Assembly: GCA_033764265.1 (NCBI GenBank)
Contig: JANRJB010000149.1
Location: forward strand, 1 to 58,472
Reading direction: 5' to 3'
Source: VGEM01 sp033764265
GTDB lineage: Bacteria > Pseudomonadota > Alphaproteobacteria > Rhodospirillales > Rhodospirillaceae
Length of the DNA stretch: 58,472 nucleotides
Shown: in pieces, positions 53,072 through 58,472 of the stretch
Position numbering within the stretch: the first letter of the stretch is position 1
Layout: every line of letters starts with the position of its first letter
Program-made: the position numbers and the translations under genes
Notes under the pieces: generated by a model
The model's database searches: none
What the model was told of the DNA's origin: nothing
Seen by the model: only the letters and a program-made list of their open reading frames with translations

Positions 53072-53499
53072 GCGCCGGCAAACCCATTGTCCCGCGGCCG
53101 ATCGTACTTGTGGCGGCCGCGGCTCTGTTCGACGCGCACGGCCGCGTGCTGCTGGCCCGCCGGCCGCCCGGCAAGCGCATGGCCGGGCTGTGGGAGTTTC
53201 CCGGCGGCAAGTGCGAACCGAACGAAAGCCCGGAACGGGCGCTGGTGCGCGAACTGAAGGAGGAGCTTGGCCTCGACGTGGCCGAAGCCGACCTTGCGCC
53301 GCTCACCTTCGCCAGCCATGCCTATGACGACTTCCACCTGCTGATGCCGGTGTTCGCCTGCCGGAAGTGGCGCGGCACGCCGCATCCGCACGAAGGCCAG
53401 GAGGTGGCGTGGGTGGCGCCGGCGAACCTGTCGGACTATCCGATGCCGGCGGCCGACGCGCCGCTGATCCCGGCTATCCGCGCGGCGGCGGTTGAATAG
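53068..53499 (+). CDS. mutT: 8-oxo-dGTP diphosphatase MutT (Nudix)
   Basis: 143 residues from GTG 53068, overlapping the argJ stop. Nudix box GGKCEPNESPERALVRELKEELGLD following RRPPGKRMAGLWEFPGG, the MutT arrangement. Sanitises oxidised guanine nucleotides. The argJ-mutT linkage is common in alphaproteobacteria. Followed 33 bases later by the CinA-like gene. Confidence 0.93.
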   Translation: MSAGKPIVPRPIVLVAAAALFDAHGRVLLARRPPGKRMAGLWEFPGGKCEPNESPERALVRELKEELGLDVAEADLAPLTFASHAYDDFHLLMPVFACRKWRGTPHPHEGQEVAWVAPANLSDYPMPAADAPLIPAIRAAAVE

Positions 53500-53532
53500 A
53501 ATGGAACGGCCCCAAACCGCGCCGCGCCCGAC

Positions 53533-54300
53533 ATGACCGCACGCCCGACCGTCAACCCGACCGCCTGCTTGATCGTGATCGGCGACGAAATTCTGTCGGG
53601 CCGCACCCAGGACGCCAACCTGAAGTACCTCGGCGAACGGCTGGCGGCGCTGGGCATTCCGCTGCGCGAGGCGCGCGTGGTGCCCGACGTGGCCGCCGAG
53701 ATCGTGGCGGCGGTCAACGCCGCGCGCGCCAGGTACACGTATGTTTTCACCACCGGCGGCATCGGGCCGACGCACGACGACATCACCACCGAGTGCGTGG
53801 CCCAGGCGTTCGGGTGCGGCGTGGTGCGCCATCCGGACGCCGAGCGGCGCCTGCGCGACTATTACGGCAACAAGGTCAACGAGATGCGCCTGCGCATGGC
53901 GCTGGTGCCCGACCACCCCGATGTGACGCTGATCGACAACCACATCAGCGTCGCGCCCGGCTACCGCGTCGGCAACGTGTATGTGCTGGCCGGCGTGCCG
54001 GCGGTGGCGCGGGCGATGTTCGAGGCGGTCGCGCCGGGCCTCGCGGGCGGCGACCCGGTTTATGCGCAAAGCATCGACGCCCATGTGCGCGAAGGCGACC
54101 TGGCCGGGCCGCTGGCGGAGATCCAGGCCGGGCACCCGGCGACGACCATCGGCAGCTATCCGTTCATGCGCCACGACACGCTGGGCACATCGGTCGTGGT
54201 GCGCTCGACCGACAAGGCCGCCATCGCCGCCGCCATCGCCGCGGTGGACGCGGCCATGCGTGCCCTGGGCGGCGCGCCGTTCACCAGCCCGGCGCCGTAG
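53533..54300 (+). CDS. CinA-type molybdopterin-binding domain protein
   Basis: 255 residues. MoCF/CinA N-terminal domain: CLIVIGDEILSGRTQDANLKYLGERLAALG, VFTTGGIGPTHDDITTECVAQAFG and the later VLAGVPAVARAMFE. The C-terminal nicotinamide-nucleotide amidase domain of full CinA is missing, as in the COG1058 stand-alone group. Function of these stand-alone proteins is unclear (FAD/ADP-ribose pyrophosphatase activity is known for CinA). Probably cytoplasmic. Confidence 0.9.
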   Translation: MTARPTVNPTACLIVIGDEILSGRTQDANLKYLGERLAALGIPLREARVVPDVAAEIVAAVNAARARYTYVFTTGGIGPTHDDITTECVAQAFGCGVVRHPDAERRLRDYYGNKVNEMRLRMALVPDHPDVTLIDNHISVAPGYRVGNVYVLAGVPAVARAMFEAVAPGLAGGDPVYAQSIDAHVREGDLAGPLAEIQAGHPATTIGSYPFMRHDTLGTSVVVRSTDKAAIAAAIAAVDAAMRALGGAPFTSPAP

Positions 54301-54344
54301 TAACTCCCCAGTCCGAAAATCAGACTGATAACAGTATATTTTTC

Positions 54345-54359
54345 ATACCAATATGGTAT
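54345..54359. promoter_or_regulatory. Candidate operator of the brnTA operon
   Basis: Perfect inverted repeat ATACCA-n3-TGGTAT directly upstream of brnT (ATG 54369), embedded in an AT-rich stretch (54321-54368) unlike its GC-rich surroundings. Its ATACC/GGTAT half-sites equal those upstream of the HigBA-like operon. Likely bound by the antitoxin BrnA; inferred. Confidence 0.55.
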
Positions 54360-54368
54360 ATAAGCGTT

Positions 54369-54638
54369 ATGGAGTTCGAATTCGATCCGGCCAAGAGCGC
54401 AGCGAACAAACTGAAACACGGGATCGATTTCAACCAGGCAACGGCGCTGTGGGACGATCCAGGCATTATCGAGATTCCGATGGCGTTGGACGACGAGCCA
54501 CGGTTTTTGGTGGTGGGCCGGCTGGGCGAAAAGCACTGGTCGGCTGTCATCACTTACCGTGGTGAACGGATCAGGTTGACCTCGGTGCGTCGGTCCCGGG
54601 AGAAGGAAATCGAGGGCTATGAAAGCGCGCGAATTTGA
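54369..54638 (+). CDS. brnT: BrnT-family ribonuclease toxin
   Basis: 89 residues. BrnT signature: MEFEFDPAKSAANKLKHGIDF at the start, ALWDDPGIIEIPM, EPRFLVVGRLGEKHWSAVITYRGERIRLTSVRRSREKEIEGY. BrnT is a RelE-like ribosome-independent RNase neutralised by BrnA. The last 20 bases overlap the antitoxin gene. No ribosome-binding site is clear, so translation may start near the transcript 5' end. Confidence 0.9.
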   Translation: MEFEFDPAKSAANKLKHGIDFNQATALWDDPGIIEIPMALDDEPRFLVVGRLGEKHWSAVITYRGERIRLTSVRRSREKEIEGYESARI

Positions 54639-54852
54639 GAAGATGTTCGACGCCGGCAAGGATGTCGGCGGCTTGGTCGATTGGTCGAAAGCGCGGCGCC
54701 CCAACCTAGCGCCCAAGCGCGTCAATGTGGATTTCCCGGCATGGATGGTTGAATCGCTCGACCGCGAGGCCAAGCGGCTGGGCGTCACGCGCCAGTCGCT
54801 GATCAAGCTGTGGCTGGCCGACAAGCTGGAGCAGGGCTCGAAAGCGGCGTGA
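54619..54852 (+). CDS. brnA: BrnA-family ribbon-helix-helix antitoxin
   Basis: 77 residues. The N-terminal MKAREFEKMFDAGKDVGGLVD segment (toxin-binding) precedes a CopG/RHH part: KRVNVDFPAWMVESLDREAKRLGVTRQSLIKLWLADKL. It overlaps brnT by 20 bases. Represses its own operon in known cases; likely ligand of the palindrome at 54345-54359. Confidence 0.9.
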   Translation: MKAREFEKMFDAGKDVGGLVDWSKARRPNLAPKRVNVDFPAWMVESLDREAKRLGVTRQSLIKLWLADKLEQGSKAA

Positions 54853-54967
54853 GACCGCGGCTGGCTGAATTCACCGGCATGAATGGCGACGCGGCATGCT
54901 TTCGCCGCCGCTGTCCTGCCTGATAGCATCGCGCACCGTCCCGTCCCGCCGAACAGGAGCGCGCGCC

Positions 54968-55918
54968 ATGATCCTTAGCCCCATGATCCTTCGCCCATTA
55001 AGTTACCTCTGCGCGGCAGTCGTGCTGAGCGCCGGCCTGGCCGCGCCGGCCATCGCCGCCGAGCCGTGGGCCGCGCCGGCCATGCGCGGCACCTCGGTCG
55101 ACGACTGGCGCGGCTGGAGCGTGCTGAACAGCGGCAAGGGCTATGCCGCCTCGCCCATGGGCCAGGTGCACTATCGCGACATCGGCCCGCGCGACGCCAA
55201 GCACACCATCGTGCTTCTGCACCAGTCTCCAATGTCGATGATCCAGTTCGCCCAGGTGCAGAACGCGCTGGCCGAGATGGGCCTGCGCGCCATCACGGTC
55301 GACACGCCCGGCTACGGCACGTCCGACCTGCCGGCCAAGCAGCCGACCATCCGCGAATACGCCGACAACCTGGTCCACGTGCTCGACCACGTGAAGGCCG
55401 ACAAAGTCGTGGTGGCCGGCCACCACACCGGCGCGCAGATCGCCACCGCGTTCGCCGCCAACCATCCGGCGCGGGTCAAGGCCGTCATCCTGCACGGCGC
55501 GGCGCAGCTGACGGCCGAGGAAGGCGACGCCTTCCTGTCGGCCAAGCGCACGCCGCGCACGCCGCTGGCCGACGGTTCGCACCTGACCCGCTCGTTCCGC
55601 GCGCAAAGCCCGGACGACACCCAGGCGATCCTGGATGCCAAGACCTGGCTGGCGATCACCGGCTACATCCAGGGCCCCGACATCGGCCATTACGCCGCCT
55701 TCACCTACGACATGCTGCCCGACCTGATGGCGATCAAGGCGCCCGGCCTGATCCTGTCCGACGTCAAGGACAGCATCCACCACATCGACCTGCGGGTGGC
55801 CAAGCACCGGCCCGACTTCACGTACGTCGAATTCTCCAAGGGCGACCTGTTGCAGTTCATGGCCGAGCCGCAGCGCTGGGCCCAGGTGGCCGCCGACTTC
55901 GTCAACGGCCTGGAGTGA
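54968..55918 (+). CDS. Exported alpha/beta-hydrolase-fold protein lacking a Ser nucleophile
   Basis: 316 residues with a signal peptide (hydrophobic core LSYLCAAVVLSAGLAAPAIAA) and an alpha/beta hydrolase fold: HTIVLLHQSPMSMIQF (oxyanion region), ITVDTPGYGTSDLP and the nucleophile elbow VVVAGHHTGAQIA. In the elbow the G-x-S-x-G serine is His (GHHTG, codons read directly). So hydrolysis by the usual mechanism is doubtful; similar GHHTG elbows occur in uncharacterised homologues. ATG 54968 has AGGAG eight bases upstream. The stop overlaps the apbE start (GTGA). Confidence 0.8.
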   Translation: MILSPMILRPLSYLCAAVVLSAGLAAPAIAAEPWAAPAMRGTSVDDWRGWSVLNSGKGYAASPMGQVHYRDIGPRDAKHTIVLLHQSPMSMIQFAQVQNALAEMGLRAITVDTPGYGTSDLPAKQPTIREYADNLVHVLDHVKADKVVVAGHHTGAQIATAFAANHPARVKAVILHGAAQLTAEEGDAFLSAKRTPRTPLADGSHLTRSFRAQSPDDTQAILDAKTWLAITGYIQGPDIGHYAAFTYDMLPDLMAIKAPGLILSDVKDSIHHIDLRVAKHRPDFTYVEFSKGDLLQFMAEPQRWAQVAADFVNGLE

Positions 55919-56793
55919 TCGCCCGCGCCCGGCCGCTGCTCGGCACGCTGGTCAGCCTCAGCGTCGACGGCGTCGATGAAACGGCCGCGCACGCCGCCAT
56001 CGCGCGCGGCTTCGCGGCGATCGAGAGCATCCATCGGCTGATGAGCTTTCACGAGGCCGCGAGCGACGTGAGCCGCCTCAATCGCGACGCCCATGCCTGC
56101 TGGGTGACGGTCGCGCCGGCCACCTATCGCGTGCTCGCGCGCGCCGGCGAGATCGCCGCCGCGACGGATGGCGTGTTCGACATCACCATCGCGGGCCGGC
56201 TGGTGCGCTGGGGCTTCCTGCCGCGGCCGGCCGATGCGCCCGCGCCGCAGGCCCGCGCAACCTGGCGCGACATCGCGCTGGCCGCGCCGGACCGCGTGCG
56301 CTTTGGCCGGCCGCTGTGGATCGACCTGGGCGGCATCGCCAAGGGCTATGCGGTGGACGCGGCGCTGGCGGCGATGGCGCTGCCCGGCACGGCCCAGGTG
56401 GTGATCAACGCCGGCGGCGACGTGCGCGTGGCCGGCCCTGCGCCTGAGCGGATCGTCTTGCGCGTGCCGGGCCACGACGCCGCCCAGGTGCCGGCGGTGG
56501 AGCTGATGGACGGCAGCATCGCCTCGTCGAGCGGGGCGGAGCACGCGCGCGTGCATCGCGGACGCCAAGGACGCCAGGTCGTCGGCCCGCATGTGCACGG
56601 CCGCACCCGCGCCCCGGCCGGAACGCGCCGGTTCGTCTCGGTGCTCGCCCCGGCCTGCATCGACGCCGACGCGCTAACCAAGGTGGCGCTGGTGCTGGGC
56701 CCGCGCGCCGCGCCCACGCTCCGGCGGTTCGGCGCGACCGCCTACCTGCACACCGCGCGCGGCGGCTGGCGGACCTTGGGCGCGGCCCCATGA
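55915..56793 (+). CDS. apbE: ApbE-family FAD:protein FMN transferase
   Basis: 292 residues from GTG 55915, overlapping the hydrolase stop. ApbE motifs: PLLGTLVSLSV, IESIHRLMSFHEAASDVSRLN, GVFDITIA, the FAD/Mg site DLGGIAKGYAVDAAL, VINAGGDVRVAG and ADALTKVALVLG. Transfers FMN to threonines of target proteins such as Nqr/Rnf subunits. No classical signal peptide or lipobox is evident, unlike periplasmic ApbE, so location is unclear. The flavinylated target is not in the window. Confidence 0.88.
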   Translation: MIARARPLLGTLVSLSVDGVDETAAHAAIARGFAAIESIHRLMSFHEAASDVSRLNRDAHACWVTVAPATYRVLARAGEIAAATDGVFDITIAGRLVRWGFLPRPADAPAPQARATWRDIALAAPDRVRFGRPLWIDLGGIAKGYAVDAALAAMALPGTAQVVINAGGDVRVAGPAPERIVLRVPGHDAAQVPAVELMDGSIASSSGAEHARVHRGRQGRQVVGPHVHGRTRAPAGTRRFVSVLAPACIDADALTKVALVLGPRAAPTLRRFGATAYLHTARGGWRTLGAAP

Positions 56794-56805
56794 CGCGCGC
56801 CCGCG

Positions 56806-56834
56806 TTGCCGGGTGCCAGGGGGCGGATTAGGGT
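56806..56834 (+). promoter_or_regulatory. Candidate promoter of tRNA-Leu
   Basis: TTGCCG (56806-56811), 17-base spacer, TAGGGT (56829-56834), with an expected transcript start about 20 bases before the tRNA. The -10 is weak. Confidence 0.4.
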
Positions 56835-56862
56835 AACCCGCGCCGTTCTCCGATGGCGGAAT

Positions 56863-56950
56863 GCCCCCGTGGCGGAATGGTAGACGCAACGGACTTAAAA
56901 TCCGTTGGCCGGCAACGGCCGTGCCCGTTCAAGTCGGGCCGGGGGCACCA
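56863..56950 (+). tRNA. tRNA-Leu (anticodon TAA)
   Basis: Full cloverleaf with a 7-bp acceptor stem GCCCCCG / CGGGGGC, D arm, anticodon stem ACGGA/TCCGT with loop CTTAAAA (anticodon TAA, 56896-56898), a long variable arm (TGGCCGGCAACGGCC), T arm GTTCAAGTC and an encoded CCA (56948-56950). The long variable arm and U at position 33 fit a class II leucine tRNA decoding UUA. Confidence 0.97.
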
Positions 56951-57131
56951 CCGCGCAACTGAGGGCGCGCCGGGCGCCCGGCCCGGCCGGTTTCAACTTG
57001 ACGGCGTGGCGCGCCCGATCCGCATCTTCCGCGTCAGCAAAATTGCCTGCCCTCGCCGCAGGTTTGGGTCGATAATCAGCGAACGGTCGCGATGCGACTG
57101 AACCCTGTGGCCGGCGAACGGGAGGAAAAGT

Positions 57132-57368
57132 ATGGCAGCGACGTTTGACAAGAATGTTGGCTCGATCGACCGAGCGCTGCGCGCGGTTCTGGGCGTGCTG
57201 ATGATGGCGTACACGTTCGTCACCTCCAATAACGGCGAATGGCTCTACGACCTGTTGGATCTGGTCGTTGGGGTGCTGGGGTTTTCGCTCGTCCTGTCCG
57301 CCATCTTGGCTCATTGCTGGGTCTACAAGCTGCTGGGCTTGAACACCTGCGCGGCGGATCAGTCGTAA
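57132..57368 (+). CDS. DUF2892 (YgaP-like) inner-membrane protein
   Basis: 78 residues. DUF2892 opening DKNVGSIDRALRAVLGVLMM followed by two membrane helices and a Cys-containing loop AHCWVYKLLGLNTC, as in YgaP-type and similar small membrane proteins. Strong GGGAGG upstream of the ATG. Role unknown; members often occur near sulfur/rhodanese genes but none is here. Confidence 0.88.
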   Translation: MAATFDKNVGSIDRALRAVLGVLMMAYTFVTSNNGEWLYDLLDLVVGVLGFSLVLSAILAHCWVYKLLGLNTCAADQS

Positions 57369-57426
57369 TCGCACGGGGCCGGGCCCGATCACATCGGGCC
57401 GCGGCACGATAAGCTGCCGGCCGCCC

Positions 57427-58428
57427 TCAGCCCGGCGCGGGCTTGCTGCCCGCCGCGCCGAAGTGGTCGAGCACCAGGCAGGCATCGACCACGGCAGCAT
57501 CGAGCCGCGTGCCGCGGTCCTGCATCAACGTCTGCCGGACGACATCGGCGCCCAGGGCGCGGCGATAGGGGCGCGGTTGCAGCATCGAATCCACGGTGTC
57601 GGCGACCGCGATGATACGCGCGTCCAGGATGATGGCGTCGCCCTTCAGCCCGCGCGGATAGCCGGTGCCGTCCATGCGCTCGTGGTGCTGGTGGGCAGCG
57701 TCGGCCAGATTGAACGGGCTCTTGATCTCCTTGAGGATGTCGTAGCCCATGGTGGCGTGTTGGCGGATGAAGTCGTGTTCCAGCGGCGTCAGCCGGGTGA
57801 CCTTCGACAGGAACTCCTGCGGAATGCCGATCTTGCCGATGTCGTGCATCATGCTGGAGAGGTACAGGCCATACAGCTGGTCCTGTTCAAGACCGAGGCG
57901 GGTGCCGATGCGCAGGGCGATGCCGGCGACATTGTCCTGGTGGCCGGCGGTATAGGAATCGCGCGCCTCGATGGCGCGGGCCAACGCCCCGGCGGCCTCG
58001 CGGTAGGTCTGCTCGAGCTTGACCAGGAACTGGTCGGCCCGCATCCGTTCGGCAAGAATATCGTCGAGCGGCGTGACGAAGCCGAGATACCAGGCGGGCC
58101 GGCCGTTCGCGTCGCGGCGGCCGCATTGGATGCCGACCTTGCAGGCCACCGCTTCGCCCCGCTTGGTGACGTAACGCTTCTCGTACGCGACGCGGTCGTC
58201 GCCCTCGCGCAGGTTGCGGTGCGCCATCTCGCTGATGTCGCGGTCGTCAGGATGGGTGATGTCGGCGATCGACTTGGTCAACAGCTCGTCGTGGCGGTAG
58301 CCGAGCAGTCGCAGGAATCCCTTATTGGCGCGAACCGCGCGGAACTCCGCGTCGGTCACCAGAATTCCAGCGACCTCGCTGTCAAACAGGTTTCCGAGCA
58401 GTTCGGCTTCCGAGAGTTCAAACCCCAT
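57427..58428 (-). CDS. PAS/HD-GYP cyclic-di-GMP phosphodiesterase-type protein
   Basis: About 333 residues. N-terminal PAS domain (LFDSEVAGILVTDAEFRAVRANKGF..., with PAC-like YEKRYVTKRGEAVACKVGIQ) then an HD-GYP domain: ARDSYTAGHQDNVAGIALRI, catalytic HD in SSMMHDIGKIGIP, QHHERMDGTGYPRGLKG containing GYP, and ARIIAVADTVDSMLQPRPYRRA. HD-GYP enzymes hydrolyse c-di-GMP; here the HD, H and GYP residues look intact. I place the start at ATG 58428 (AAGGA ten bases upstream); a TTG at the window edge would add 14 residues. Cytoplasmic, single gene. Confidence 0.9.
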   Translation of the reverse strand: MGFELSEAELLGNLFDSEVAGILVTDAEFRAVRANKGFLRLLGYRHDELLTKSIADITHPDDRDISEMAHRNLREGDDRVAYEKRYVTKRGEAVACKVGIQCGRRDANGRPAWYLGFVTPLDDILAERMRADQFLVKLEQTYREAAGALARAIEARDSYTAGHQDNVAGIALRIGTRLGLEQDQLYGLYLSSMMHDIGKIGIPQEFLSKVTRLTPLEHDFIRQHATMGYDILKEIKSPFNLADAAHQHHERMDGTGYPRGLKGDAIILDARIIAVADTVDSMLQPRPYRRALGADVVRQTLMQDRGTRLDAAVVDACLVLDHFGAAGSKPAPG

Positions 58429-58472
58429 GACGCTGAAGTCCTTGATTTGTGTGAAGGTATTCTGAAACAATT

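Overview
This is a GC-rich chromosomal segment (roughly two thirds G+C by eye) from an alphaproteobacterium. The order of housekeeping genes (sdhCDAB, zapE, mdh, sucC, sucD, sucA on one strand; ffh, rpsP, rimM, trmD, rplS, leuC, leuD, leuB; dapF, mtaB, ftsY; divergent secA and argJ) supports this, as do GC-rich palindromic intergenic repeats. I cannot name the genus. The absence of plasmid or phage genes and the presence of sucA, secA, ffh and a tRNA indicate core chromosome with small accessory insertions.

Layout. 1-1.1 kb: 5' part of sucA. 1.3-8.7 kb: isochorismatase-fold hydrolase, a small membrane protein, a HemG-like flavodoxin, a hybrid histidine kinase with an ethylene-receptor-like sensor, then a minus-strand cluster (PagL-like protein, cytochrome c, metallo-beta-lactamase-fold hydrolase, TPR-arginine methyltransferase). 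8.7-12.4 kb: sucD, a DUF559 repeat-bounded cassette, sucC, mdh. 12.6-17.9 kb: ChaN-like lipoprotein, zapE, DHH phosphoesterase, small lipoprotein, double DUF1330 protein, HigBA-like toxin-antitoxin pair. 17.9-21.3 kb: complete sdhCDAB. 21.5-32.3 kb: exported paralogues, SDR, methyltransferase, VOC, LLM oxidoreductase, CitE-like lyase, LysE exporter, exostosin-like protein, asd, DUF962 and TRIC membrane proteins. 32.5-34 kb: a broken AbrB/PIN locus and a PEP-CTERM protein with a sigma-54 promoter. 34-42.3 kb: leuBDC, rplS-trmD-rimM-rpsP, ffh, nhaA. 42.5-45.6 kb: dapF-mtaB-ftsY. 45.6-51.5 kb: second PEP-CTERM protein, CpcT/CpeT-like protein, Nudix hydrolase, two tiny paralogues, secA. 51.8-58.4 kb: argJ, mutT, CinA-like protein, BrnTA, alpha/beta hydrolase, apbE, tRNA-Leu, a DUF2892 protein and a PAS/HD-GYP phosphodiesterase.

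How it fits together. The left half encodes much of the oxidative TCA cycle (2-oxoglutarate dehydrogenase E1, succinyl-CoA synthetase, succinate dehydrogenase, malate dehydrogenase). The middle couples ribosome and tRNA maturation with leucine, lysine/threonine and peptidoglycan precursor synthesis (leuBCD, asd, dapF) and with protein targeting (ffh, ftsY, secA).

The most unusual points are these. A kinase gene with the copper/ethylene-binding residues of plant ETR1 sits between two perfect 29-bp direct repeats that duplicate the overlapping ends of its neighbours. Next to it lies a bacterial protein-arginine-methyltransferase-like enzyme fused to TPRs. A DUF559 cassette with 35-bp inverted ends splits sucC from sucD, and a gene-less mini copy lies elsewhere in the window. 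A textbook sigma-54 promoter precedes a PEP-CTERM gene. Two different toxin-antitoxin operons share the same operator half-site.
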